Made by a program: the position numbers and the translations under genes. A stretch of 64,000 nt of DNA from an uncultured Bacteroidota bacterium (GTDB taxonomy: Bacteria; Bacteroidota; Bacteroidia; Bacteroidales; P3), in contig CADAQX010000017.1 of NCBI GenBank assembly GCA_902790215.1, forward strand, positions 1-64,000. The letters run 5' to 3'. Below, piece after piece: positions 8,575 through 17,300 of this stretch (its first letter is position 1; every line of letters begins with the position of its first letter). The notes under the pieces are model-generated. The model saw only the letters and a list, made by a program, of their open reading frames with translations. It had not been told where the DNA came from and did not search any database.

Positions 8575-8706
8575 GTCTTATCTATATGTCCTGTCGCCTA
8601 CCCTCGCCCTTGTGGGCTTCGGAGTGTTTGACGTTGCAAAGATACACATTTTTCCCGACATAACAAGAAAAAGAAATCCCCGCCAGCATAGACCAGCAGG
8701 GAATAG
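8575..8706 (-). repeat. Terminator-promoter-leader repeat, copy B
   Basis: Near-identical to 7744-7876. On the minus strand it supplies a terminator hairpin for the 58-residue gene, then -33 TTG (8664-8666), 19 bases, -7 TATCTTTG (8637-8644), and the leader of the antitoxin gene. Confidence 0.85.
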
Positions 8707-8733
8707 ATCAAATAGATGGGTGCTTAGCACATC

Positions 8734-8910
8734 TTATAGGTTGTCATAATACTCGTTCACCCTCTTTCTTAATATGCCGAAGTATTCCTCCACCGTCATC
8801 AGTTCTTCTTCTGGCGTTTTAGTCATCTCGACGCGTACATCGCGCGATGGTGAAGGTGTACGAAGCGGTACTTTTGTGGTTGGATTTGTTGTACATTCCA
8901 TAGTGTCCAT
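8734..8910 (-). CDS. Small 58-residue protein of unknown function
   Basis: Short ORF starting MDTMECTTNPTTKVPLR and ending TVEEYFGILRKRVNEYYDNL. It has a strong ribosome-binding site (GAAAGGAG, 7 bases before the ATG), a -7 box (TAATTTTG) 20 bases upstream and a terminator hairpin downstream, so it looks like a real, separately transcribed gene. The charged C-terminal helix (EEELMTVEEYFGILRKR) resembles the C-terminal helix of small antitoxins, and it lies next to a toxin-antitoxin pair; it could be an orphan antitoxin. No matching toxin is visible beside it. Confidence 0.6.
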   Translation of the reverse strand: MDTMECTTNPTTKVPLRTPSPSRDVRVEMTKTPEEELMTVEEYFGILRKRVNEYYDNL

Positions 8911-8930
8911 AATACACTCCTTTCAAAAAG

Positions 8931-8954
8931 CAAAATTACAACTTTTTCCCGACA
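8931..8954 (-). promoter_or_regulatory. Promoter with -7 TAATTTTG and upstream TGTCGGGAAAAAG motif
   Basis: TAATTTTG (8931-8938, minus strand) lies 20 bases before the 58-residue gene. TGTCGGGAAAAAG (8942-8954) just upstream is shared with the two repeat promoters and, in variant form, with the gyrB promoter. Confidence 0.6.
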
Positions 8955-9161
8955 TGAAAAGAAAAAAAAGCATGAGGCAACCTCCAATAATAATTATAAT
9001 ATTCGTTGCAATGAGGATTCTTGGTAATGGCTTTTAAAAAAATGAATGATCATTAATTGTCATGAATTTATGGTCATTACATGGCAATTCGTGTTAAATA
9101 TTCAATAATGATTATCATGAATGCGCCCCTTTTAGGGACAATTTTGGGAGGTTACAATGAA

Positions 9162-9325
9162 CCCAAATCGGTCATTAGGCCGACTTTTCAATCCATTTCA
9201 CTTTTTTAGGTCTGTTTATGCCATATCAGCATTTCTTCCGGCATCTTGTCCACATCCCACAGCGATGAGGCCAATCTGCTCGAAACAAATACTAATCTGG
9301 CATAAACCCTAACGACCGATTTGGG
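9162..9325. repeat. Nested imperfect inverted repeat in a gene-free region
   Basis: 8960-9657 has no credible gene. Outer arms CCCAAATCGGTCATTAG (9162-9178) and its complement with one mismatch (9309-9325) enclose inner arms GTTTATGCCATATCAG (9214-9229) and CTAATCTGGCATAAAC (9292-9307, two mismatches). The right-hand arms are adjacent; the left-hand ones are split by 35 bases. Could be a MITE-like element or a structured RNA. Confidence 0.6.
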
Positions 9326-9439
9326 ATGAATAATCCGTAATACGATATCAAAATACCCTTTTGTTTCTACGTCGGCCCAGTCTTTGGGTTTTGTGCCGGC
9401 GTTGTAGGTTCGCTTTACATCCCTTTTGGTCCGCTTCCT

Positions 9440-9483
9440 GAAGCGAGGCTAGAGCGAAGGCAGAGCGAAGTTAGAGCGAAGGC
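9440..9483. repeat. Four-unit 11-bp tandem repeat
   Basis: Units of the form AGAGCGAAGGC repeated about four times with small changes (GAAGCGAGGCT, AGAGCGAAGGC, AGAGCGAAGTT, AGAGCGAAGGC). No function assigned. Confidence 0.6.
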
Positions 9484-9532
9484 AGGGTGGGGGCACTTCT
9501 GCACCAAATCGTCGTGTGGTATCGTCTTCGGC

Positions 9533-9596
9533 AACTGTAACACTGTAACGCTGTAACGTTTTTTGCGAAGCGTTACAGCGTTACAGTGTTACAGTT
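9533..9596. repeat. Perfect 26-bp inverted repeat made of CTGTAAC iterations
   Basis: Left arm 9533-9558 and right arm 9571-9596 are perfectly complementary; each arm is three copies of CTGTAAC plus one base. The loop is 12 bases. Flanking CTTCG and CGAAG extend the pairing after a 2-base bulge. No U-tract follows immediately, so a simple terminator is less likely. It lies about 60 bases beyond the stop of the thioredoxin-like gene. Confidence 0.8.
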
Positions 9597-9657
9597 CGAA
9601 GTAACCTATTCAAATAGTAGGGTTACCCCTTGCTCTTTGTCAGGTCAATCCGAAGGA

Positions 9658-10170
9658 TTACTTCAGTTCTTCGATGGCCTTGCGGGTCCAGTTGAGGAAG
9701 AATTCAAGCACTTTTTTGTGGTTGTAGCTATTGCCCTCCTCGAGGTAGGAGCTGTTCTGGATGTGCATGACGCGTCCTTCATCGTCGAGGATGACCAGCA
9801 CGGGATAGCCAAATCGGCCGGGGTTGCCCAAGCGGCGAAGAGCCTCCTCGTTCTTGTTGGCCTTGGAGGTGTTGACGTGGATGTAAACAAAGTTTTCCTT
9901 CACGACATTGGCAATCTCCTCGTCCTCGGTGATGAACTTGGCAAAGCGCAGGCACCACGGGCACCAGTTGCCGCCCACCTGGCAGATGACAAAGCGGCCG
10001 CTCTCGCGGGCTTCATCCAAAGCCTGGTCTATCTGAGACATGGCATCGGCCTTCTCATCGTAGATCTTGGGCAGATCCTTGTGTTTGTTCAAGTTCTGAG
10101 CGGGGGATACCTGTCCCCAAACGGGCAGCAACAGTGCGGCCCACAAAATCAAGAGGAATCCTTTTTTCAT
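9658..10170 (-). CDS. Secreted thioredoxin-fold protein
   Basis: 170 residues with a signal peptide (MKKGFLLILWAALLLPVWGQ). The thioredoxin-like domain carries the active-site CxxC as NWCPWC (Cys at about 70 and 73), followed by the helix RFAKFITEDEEIANVV, a strand NFVYIHVN and the cis-Pro region GYPVLVILDDEG. This matches thioredoxin_7/DUF255-type periplasmic proteins. The two Cys could act in disulfide exchange in the envelope. It is a single gene with a -7 box (TATTTTTG at 10195-10202, minus strand). Redox partner unknown. Confidence 0.85.
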   Translation of the reverse strand: MKKGFLLILWAALLLPVWGQVSPAQNLNKHKDLPKIYDEKADAMSQIDQALDEARESGRFVICQVGGNWCPWCLRFAKFITEDEEIANVVKENFVYIHVNTSKANKNEEALRRLGNPGRFGYPVLVILDDEGRVMHIQNSSYLEEGNSYNHKKVLEFFLNWTRKAIEELK

Positions 10171-10242
10171 GTTCTATAAGTGTTATTCAATCTGCAAAAA
10201 TACGAAGAAATCTTCAATCAAGAACTTTTCGATGAAAAAAGA

Positions 10243-10288
10243 GGAAGTTGAAAGCGAGAATATGGTCGTCATTCAGCTTTCAACTTCC
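10243..10288. terminator. Bidirectional-looking terminator
   Basis: 13-bp stem GGAAGTTGAAAGC / GCTTTCAACTTCC with a 20-base loop; T-runs follow on both strands (CTTTTTG plus strand, CTCTTTTTTC minus strand). On the minus strand it directly follows the antiporter gene. Confidence 0.8.
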
Positions 10289-10307
10289 TTTTTGTTGTTA
10301 AGAACAT

Positions 10308-11492
10308 CTATGCGATGAGCACCAGCAGCTGCGCAGTGAAAATACGCAGGAACATGGTGAGAGGATACACAGTGGCATAGCCCATGTTGGGCAGCTTGCA
10401 CCCCGCAGGGGCCACGTTGTTGGCGAAGGCCAGCGTGGGCGGGTCGGTGTGCGAGCCGCCGATGAATCCCATGAGGGTGTAGTAGTTGAGGTGGAGCACC
10501 AGCCGTCCGAAGAGGGTGACGAGGATGGGAGGCACCATGGTGATGATGACACCATAGACAACCCACATGTAGTGAGTCTGCACGGTAGCCACGAATGCCT
10601 GCCCGGCACCCAGTCCCACTCCGGCAAGGAAGAGGGCAATGCCCACTTCGCGCAGCATGTGGACTCCTTGTCCTTCGGTGAAGTCGGTGCCGTACCAGCC
10701 CTTCTTCACGCCGAGCCATCCGGCAATAAGGGCCACCACCAGGGGGCCGCCGGCCAAGCCCAGTTTGACGGGGGCTTTCATGCCCACGGGAATGGGGATG
10801 GAACCCAGCACGATGCCCAAGGCAATGATGACAAAGATGGGGATGAGGAGGATGCCGCCTTTCTTGGCGGTCTGATTGGTCTGACTTGTCTGACTGGTCT
10901 GACTCTCTTCGGTGGGTTCTTTCTTGAGGTCGATGCGGCAGAGCCAGCGCAGCAGCAGGCAGGACACTATCATGCCCACCACAGCCAGGGGATAGGCTAC
11001 GGCATAGCCCGCAGCCAGGCGGTCGGCAGCACCTTCCAAGCCCAGGTCGCCCACAGCCTGCTGTGCAGCCGAGAGGCCCGGTGTGTTGGTGATGGCACCG
11101 GTATAGACACCCGCCATATCGGTGAGCTCTTGTGAGGCGAGCTTGGCAATCACTACGGTGATGCCCACGCCGAGAGCCACATTGACCAAAGCCATGAGGT
11201 TCATGGACAGGCCGCCTTTCTTAAACGAGCGGAAGAAACCCGGGCCCACCTGCAAGCCTACAGCGGTGACAAAGAGAATGAGACCGAACTCCTTAATGAC
11301 ATGGAGCATTTCGTGGTTGCAAGTGATTCCGATGGCACTCAGACCGATGCCCACAAAGAGTACCCATGTGATGCCCAGCGTGATGCCCTTGACCTTGATT
11401 TTGCCAAGCAGCAGACCGGCAAAGATGGAGATGGCCAGCATGAGAACCGTTGTCCCCACGCCGCCGTTGGTAAGTAAATTAGTAAACCACAT
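10308..11492 (-). CDS. AspT/YidE-type (AAE family) antiporter lacking the central RCK_C domain
   Basis: 394 residues, about ten membrane segments in two homologous halves. The first half has GAITNTPGLSAAQQAV, matching the family signature GALTNTPGLA; the second half has the mirrored GGSHTDPPTLAFANN. Between the halves lies only a short Ser/Thr/Gln linker (EESQTSQTSQTNQTAKKG), where AspT and YidE carry TrkA-C (RCK_C) domains, explaining the length versus about 550 for AspT. AspT exchanges aspartate for alanine; here the gene ends a carbamate kinase / ornithine carbamoyltransferase cluster, so exchange of citrulline, arginine or ornithine is a reasonable but unproven guess. A 113-base gap filled by AAAATTG words separates it from the carbamoyltransferase gene. 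Confidence 0.85.
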   Translation of the reverse strand: MWFTNLLTNGGVGTTVLMLAISIFAGLLLGKIKVKGITLGITWVLFVGIGLSAIGITCNHEMLHVIKEFGLILFVTAVGLQVGPGFFRSFKKGGLSMNLMALVNVALGVGITVVIAKLASQELTDMAGVYTGAITNTPGLSAAQQAVGDLGLEGAADRLAAGYAVAYPLAVVGMIVSCLLLRWLCRIDLKKEPTEESQTSQTSQTNQTAKKGGILLIPIFVIIALGIVLGSIPIPVGMKAPVKLGLAGGPLVVALIAGWLGVKKGWYGTDFTEGQGVHMLREVGIALFLAGVGLGAGQAFVATVQTHYMWVVYGVIITMVPPILVTLFGRLVLHLNYYTLMGFIGGSHTDPPTLAFANNVAPAGCKLPNMGYATVYPLTMFLRIFTAQLLVLIA

Positions 11493-11495
11493 AGT

Positions 11496-11605
11496 TCAAA
11501 TTGAAAATTGAAAAATTAAAATTGAAAAAATTGAAAATTGAAAACTGAACTGAGCATCGCTGCGACAGCCAATTTTCAATTTTCAATTTTCACCTTTCAA
11601 TTCAA
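11496..11605. repeat. Word-repeat palindrome (AAAATTG type)
   Basis: Tandem GAAAATTG-like words (11496-11546) face complementary CAATTTTC words (11570-11605) around a 20-base GC-richer apex with CTG/CAG pairing. It begins at the stop codon of the carbamoyltransferase and fills the gap to the antiporter gene. Confidence 0.75.
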
Positions 11606-12607
11606 TCAGTCGCCCAGGGTGGCAACCATTACGGCCTTGATGGTGTGCATGCGGTTCTCAGCCTCGTCGAAGACAATGCTGTTCTCGCTCTCGAAGACCT
11701 CTTCGGTCACCTCGATGCCGTCCAGACCGAATTTCTCGTGGACATCGCGTCCAACCTGAGTCTCCAGGTTGTGGTAGGCGGGCAGGCAGTGCATGAACTT
11801 GCACTTGGGGTTGCCGGTGTTCTTCATCATCTGTGCATTCACCTGGTAAGGCATCAGCATGTCGATGCGCTCTTTCCAAACCTTGTCGGGCTCGCCCATG
11901 GAGACCCACACGTCGGTGTAGATAAAGTCGCAGCCCTTAACGCCCTTCACGGGGTCGTCGGTGACGGTCACCTTGGCACCGGTCTCTTTGGCAATCTCCT
12001 TGCAGGTCTTTACCAGCTTGGCATCCGGCTGAAGTTTCTTGGGGGCGATGATGCGGACATCCATACCCATCTTGGCACCGCCAACCATCAGGCTGTTGCC
12101 CATGTTGAAGCGGGCGTCGCCAACGTAGGCGAAGGTCACCTGGTTGAGGGGCTTGTCAACATGCTCCTGCATGGTGAGGAAGTCAGCGAGGATCTGAGTG
12201 GGGTGGCTCTCGTTGGTGAGGCCGTTCCACACGGGCACGCCAGCGTATTTAGCCAGCTCCTCGACAGTCTCCTGCTTGAAGCCACGATACTCGATACCGT
12301 CGAACATGCGACCCAGCACGCGGGCGGTGTCCTTCATGCTCTCTTTCACGCCGATCTGGCTGCCGGTGGGGCCCAGATAGGTGACGTGAGCACCCTGGTC
12401 TTTTGCACCAACCTCGAAGGCGCAGCGTGTGCGGGTGGAGGTCTTCTCGAAAATGAGGGCGATGTTCTTACCCTTCAGTGTGGGCTGCTCGGTGCCGGTA
12501 TATTTAGCACGCTTCAGGTCGCGGGCCAGGTCGAGCAGATAGTTGAGTTCCTTGGGGCTGAAGTCTAAAATCTTCAGAAAATTGCGGTTTCTTAAATTGT
12601 AAGCCAT
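11606..12607 (-). CDS. arcB: Ornithine carbamoyltransferase, probably catabolic
   Basis: 333 residues with all hallmarks: carbamoyl-phosphate loop STRTR (57-61), [25 protein letters not shown], and the ornithine-site HCLPAYH (about 272-278). It interconverts ornithine plus carbamoyl phosphate and citrulline plus phosphate. Length and the N-terminus ([16 protein letters not shown]) resemble catabolic ArcB/ArgF forms, and it is flanked by carbamate kinase and an AspT-like antiporter, which favours citrulline breakdown with ATP formation over arginine synthesis. No arginine deiminase gene is in the window, so the citrulline source is unknown. The symbol is by context; an anabolic argF reading cannot be excluded. 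It follows the small membrane protein gene by 20 bases. Confidence 0.92.
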   Translation of the reverse strand: MAYNLRNRNFLKILDFSPKELNYLLDLARDLKRAKYTGTEQPTLKGKNIALIFEKTSTRTRCAFEVGAKDQGAHVTYLGPTGSQIGVKESMKDTARVLGRMFDGIEYRGFKQETVEELAKYAGVPVWNGLTNESHPTQILADFLTMQEHVDKPLNQVTFAYVGDARFNMGNSLMVGGAKMGMDVRIIAPKKLQPDAKLVKTCKEIAKETGAKVTVTDDPVKGVKGCDFIYTDVWVSMGEPDKVWKERIDMLMPYQVNAQMMKNTGNPKCKFMHCLPAYHNLETQVGRDVHEKFGLDGIEVTEEVFESENSIVFDEAENRMHTIKAVMVATLGD

Positions 12608-12627
12608 GTTATTGTTGTTTTAAATAA

Positions 12628-13050
12628 TTAATTGTTTTCTTCTTCTTCAAATATTTGAATGTCTTTGTTCTTTTTATAATAAAGCAAATACACCAACCAT
12701 GCGATGGCGCAGACGGCCAAGCATCCGGCGGCAATAATCGTCATCTTGTCGCCGCCAGGCCAATGCTTGATGACAAACAGCAGTCCTATCAGGGTGGTCG
12801 CCAGCGAGTATCCGGTGAGTGTCATCGCAAACTTCCAAATAGGTGCACCGACGCGATGGGTGCCGGGAAACATCTGTCCCAGAAAGAAAGCCACTATAGC
12901 CAGTGTGCCGAAGCCTACTGTGAGCAAGGCATCGTTGTAATGCGCTCCAGCCAGCTCCAGCACCAAAGCCACCAGCAGCAGTGCTCCGCCCATAATGGCC
13001 ACCTTCAGCATAAAAGGCCTGAACTTTGGTGAGTCTGTGATTTGGTTCAT
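12628..13050 (-). CDS. Small four-helix membrane protein in the carbamate kinase cluster
   Basis: 140 residues with four predicted membrane segments (starting near residues 14, 45, 75 and 105), each rich in Ala/Leu/Val/Gly, and a charged tail (YYKKNKDIQIFEEEENN). I do not recognise the family. It lies between the carbamate kinase and carbamoyltransferase genes on the same strand, so a role linked to the pathway (transport helper or membrane sensor) is possible but unsupported by motif. Confidence 0.65.
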   Translation of the reverse strand: MNQITDSPKFRPFMLKVAIMGGALLLVALVLELAGAHYNDALLTVGFGTLAIVAFFLGQMFPGTHRVGAPIWKFAMTLTGYSLATTLIGLLFVIKHWPGGDKMTIIAAGCLAVCAIAWLVYLLYYKKNKDIQIFEEEENN

Positions 13051-13060
13051 GATTATGCGA

Positions 13061-13108
13061 TATTCAGATTATTCGGATTATTCAGATTATTCGGAATATT
13101 CAGAATAA
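13061..13108. repeat. Word repeat of the ATTCGGATT / ATTCAGATT type
   Basis: Alternating ATTCAGATT and ATTCGGATT words fill the gap between the carbamate kinase stop and the next gene, ending in GGAATATTCAGAATAATT, which can fold back. The same word family recurs at 43053-43111. Confidence 0.7.
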
Positions 13109-14044
13109 TTAGCGCACAATCCTCGTGCCGCAGTTGGGGTTGTCCAGCTGGCCAGCCTCGGTGATGATGCACTCCTTGCCGCCGTTCTCGACGAACATGA
13201 TGGCCGCGCGAATCTTCGGAGCCATGCTGCCTTCGGCAAAGTGACCCTCATCGAGAAGTTTCTTGGCTTCGGCGACGGTAATGGTGTCAAGAGCCTGCTC
13301 GTTCTCCTTGCGGAAATTGATATAGACCTTGGGTACGTCGGTGAGGATATAGAACTCGTCGGCACCGATTTGCACAGCACACAAAGCGCTTGCCAAATCT
13401 TTGTCGATAACAGCCTCGATGCCGCGCACGTAGTCGCTCTCCTCCACCACGGGGATGCCGCCGCCACCAACGGTGACCACAATGTGGCCGGCCTTGGCCA
13501 GCTTCTCCACAATCTTGATGTTGTTGATGCGTGTGGGCTTGGGCGAAGCCACCACCTTGCGCCAGCCGCGACCCTTGGGGTCTTCCTTATACACGGCGCC
13601 GGTGGTCTTGGCCAGCTCCTCGGCCTGCTCCTTGGTGTAGTAAGGACCTACGGGCTTGGTGGGGTTCTGGAACATGGGGTCGAACTTGTTGACGGCCACC
13701 TGGGTGACCAGCGTCACCACATCGCGCTGGATGTCGTGGCGGGCCATCACATTGCGCAGACCCATCTCGATGAGGTAAGCAATCGAGCCCTGAGTCTCGG
13801 CCACGCAGAAGTCCATGGGCATGGCCTCGATGCCGGCGCGCTTGCCCTCCTCGTGCTGCAGCATCACGTTGCCCACCTGCGGGCCGTTGCCGTGCCCGAT
13901 AACGATATTGTAGTTTCGTTTCAGCAGGTTGAAGAGCGACTCGCAGGTCTGCTCAACGTTTTCTATCTGTTCTTGATAAGTGCCTTTTTGGCCGCTGCGC
14001 AGCAGTGCGTTGCCTCCAAAAGCCACTACGGCAAGTTTTCTCAT
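13109..14044 (-). CDS. arcC: Carbamate kinase
   Basis: 311 residues, the normal family length. Amino acid kinase fold: AFGGNALL near the N-terminus, GHGNGPQVG (about 53-61), the glycine-rich TVGGGGIPV (about 196) and the nucleotide segment IDKDLASALCA. It transfers phosphate between carbamoyl phosphate and ADP, giving ATP, CO2 and ammonia. As first gene of the cluster with the carbamoyltransferase it completes the two last steps of citrulline fermentation. Transcription probably starts at the promoter at 14104-14133. The last codon abuts a palindromic word repeat. Confidence 0.95.
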   Translation of the reverse strand: MRKLAVVAFGGNALLRSGQKGTYQEQIENVEQTCESLFNLLKRNYNIVIGHGNGPQVGNVMLQHEEGKRAGIEAMPMDFCVAETQGSIAYLIEMGLRNVMARHDIQRDVVTLVTQVAVNKFDPMFQNPTKPVGPYYTKEQAEELAKTTGAVYKEDPKGRGWRKVVASPKPTRINNIKIVEKLAKAGHIVVTVGGGGIPVVEESDYVRGIEAVIDKDLASALCAVQIGADEFYILTDVPKVYINFRKENEQALDTITVAEAKKLLDEGHFAEGSMAPKIRAAIMFVENGGKECIITEAGQLDNPNCGTRIVR

Positions 14045-14103
14045 TATTGTATATTGTTAGTTTTTAAAATGTTACGTACTTATTGGCCAAACCAATGAGA
14101 CTG

Positions 14104-14133
14104 CAAATTTACGTTTTTTTTTCAAATTACAAA
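14104..14133 (-). promoter_or_regulatory. Promoter of the carbamate kinase cluster
   Basis: Minus strand TTTG (14130-14133), 18 bases, TAAATTTG (14104-14111). A small hairpin ATTGG-CCAAA-CCAAT (about 14081-14095) lies in the leader. Confidence 0.65.
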
Positions 14134-14149
14134 CAACACAGCAACTTTT

Positions 14150-14234
14150 CAAAGTTGAATTTTGAATTTCGAATTTCGAATTTCGAATTTCAACTCTCAA
14201 CTTTCAATTTTCAATTTTCAATTTTCAATTCGAA
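14150..14234. repeat. Word-repeat palindrome (TTGAATTTCG / AATTTTC type)
   Basis: GTTGAATTTTGAATTTCGAA words meet CGAATTTCGAATTTCAAC words, followed by repeated CAATTTT. Lies between the divergent carbamate kinase promoter and the adhesin promoter. The rest of the 285-base gap shows only the two promoters. Confidence 0.7.
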
Positions 14235-14300
14235 ATGGCTCTAATGGGGCAAATTGAACGTTTATTTTTATTGGAAAAGTATTCGTATAAAAAAAAAGTG

Positions 14301-14308
14301 TATTTTTG
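14301..14308 (+). promoter_or_regulatory. -7 promoter box of the giant adhesin
   Basis: TATTTTTG 21 bases before the ATG pair at 14330; no good -33 box at the usual distance. Confidence 0.6.
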
Positions 14309-14329
14309 CAAATTGAAAATTGAAAAGAT

Positions 14330-17300
14330 ATGATGAAAAGAATGTTGTCAGTATTGGCACTTAGCTTGCTGCTGGGTGCTGAGATGCAAGCTCAAAAGAT
14401 TGTTGACACGTGGGGATTTACCACAGGTGTGGACACCACTATGTGGATGGACATCACCGGGATGGACTCTACCCTCATCGACGGCCACAACACGACGACG
14501 GGGTTTTCTAATGTGTGCAACATCGGGTTTCCCTTTACGCTGGGGGCTACTACCCACACCCAGTTCTCGGCCAATACCAACGGCACCGTCAGGCTTGGTT
14601 CGGGCATTGCGTCTCCCGGCTCTTACAACCAACCATTGGGGTCGAACATTTCCAACGGCCCCAAGATTGAGCCTTTCGGGCATCGCGGCCGTTACGACGA
14701 CAGCTGCTATACCCGCATGGCGCTCCTGGGCGACAGCGGCAGCCGCGTGCTGGTGGTGGAGGCAAGGGTGAAGGAGTACTCCAGCAACCTCTATCCTGGG
14801 TATTACAGTTACCAGGTGCAACTGTTTGAGACGGGTGCCCTGCGCATTGTATATGGCGAAAGCGACAGCACGGGTTATGACGGCACATCGCAGAACGGTG
14901 TGTCGGCAACGCGGGGCAATACTACTGACAAAGATGTCGTGTTTTTTGATTTTGCCACCCACACAGTGTCGCGCTTAGATGTGGCCTGCACGCTGACCAA
15001 TGCCGTGGCATCGTGGCCTGAAAGGGGGCGCTGGTATATGCTTACGCCTGACAGCGCCGCCTGTCCCTACCCTCCGAGCGTAATTTCCACCAACCAAGAC
15101 CCTACGGGCATCTGGTTGCAAAACAGCTACGGAGGACTGGCCGACCTGCGAGTGATGATACCGTCGGCAGGCATCGACACCATCTGGCCGATGGAGGATA
15201 GCTATTTCTTCCTCGGTGGAGGTTTTACCCCCATCACTACCTATTATGGCACAGTGCAGAGCGTATGCGACAGCGGCCGTACCAGCTACCGCACACGCCA
15301 GTTTCAGTTCACCACCGGCTGCGGTCCTGTGACACGCCTGCCGTGGAGCGAAGACTTCGGAACCACAGCCTCCGCCACTTGCTGGGATGTGTCGCAATAT
15401 ACCTCTACCAATAAGAAATGGCGACGCGTGGGTAGTGCCATGCGAGGTGGTGCGGCATCATCGACGGCAACCCCCTCCAACGAACACATGGTTTCTCCAG
15501 TGTTTCTCCTGCCCGATTCGGACGGCATCGTCCTCTCTTGGGACTATAAGTCGGAGGAGTTTGTGAGAGCCCCACAGGTGGAGGTTCGCATTGTGCCATG
15601 TGCCATCGACGGCACGGTGGACAGTGGCGTGTGGACGACATTGCTGACGCTCAACGACTACGTGGCAAACTATACCCGACAGCATGTATCCCTCGACCCT
15701 TGGCGTGGAGGGTATGTGAAAGTGGACTTTGTCATCACGGGCAACTGGGGCCAATATGCCTGGGTGGACAATGTGTCGCTCCGTCTTCAACAAAGACCTC
15801 TTGCCCATCTGCAGGCACCCACCATTGCCCATGTGGGCGACAGCGTGGACTATGTTGCCACCATGTCCGAGGGTGTGGACAGCGGCGTGGTGTACACTTG
15901 GCATTCTACCCTGCTGAACCAGACCTCGACGGCTGTAGGCGGCTGGTCGGTGGTATATACTGAGACGGGGATTGACACAATCACCCTGGTGATAACCAAT
16001 GTGTACGGTGCTGACACCGTCACCGCCGTCGTGTATGTGGTGGACTGCAACCCCGTCACCGTCCTGCCCTGGGAGGACGGCTTTGCACACACGGACGACT
16101 GTTGGGTGACAAGCGGATGGCAGAAGGAGACGACCTATGCCTTCCACGACGAGGATAATGCGTACCGCCAGTTTCAAAACGTGATGTATGCAATGCACAA
16201 TATGAAGCTGTGGGTGGAATGTGCCTCGCCTTTGACAGTGCGACTCAGCCCTACGGCCAACACCGCCATTGCCTCTTTCACCGACACATTGTTTACCGAC
16301 TTACATTCACGCAGCCAATCCGAACTATGGTGGCAGGTGGCCGACCTTGAGCCTTATGCCGGTCAGACGGTGAGAATAGGCCTGTTCAAGGAGGCCGGAC
16401 TGCAGGCGTTCGTAAACAGGGTGAAGATAGACTATGATACCCTGCCTGTACTTTGGCAGGTGGTGGTGCCATCACTGGGCAGTACCGACTCGACGACAGT
16501 GTGCCGTGCAGCACTACGGCGTGGCTCCACTGACAGCCTGACTGTCACATGGCATTCTACCCTCTTGGACAGCACTTGGGTTGTGAATGGAGATTACACC
16601 ATCGGCATCCATTACCCCTTCGGAGGTATAGACACGGTGACCGTGGTGGCTGCCAACGCTTACGGGGCTGACACGGTGACAAGAACGGTGAGGGTTAGCG
16701 ACTGCAACCCTGCCACCTCCCTGCCCTGGATGGAGGACTTCAGTGACGAAGCGTTATGCTGGTACAAGCCACTGGGCAGCAATTGGTACACAACCACATG
16801 GTCGGGCAACCGATACTTGTACCTCAATGTGCTGAATGACACATTGAGCAACTGGATCTTCTCCAAAGAGATCGTTCTACCAGCGGACACAAACTTGCTG
16901 CCACACCTGTTTTGGCGTCCCTCCTGGCTTCTCACCTTGGACATTGGTGTGTATGACCACCTACGGTACAGTGTGATGATAACCACCGACAGCGACTACA
17001 CCGACACGACGCATTACACCCTTCTTTATGCCGACAACCTGCGGCGTTCCCGGTTCGGCTTCGACGACCTTCTCAGCGCCAGCCTGGCCGATTATGCCGG
17101 ACAGCATATCCACATTGCCTTCCGCAGCTATCCCCACCATTTGATACGCACCGTGACTGTGCATGACCAATATATCAACATCGACGATGTGCTCATCCGC
17201 ACCACTGAGGTGCCTGTGGTGTCGGTGGCAGCCGATGCCAACAGGTACTATTACGGCGACACCGCCACCTTCACTGCCACCCTTATCGAAGGCAGTAGGG

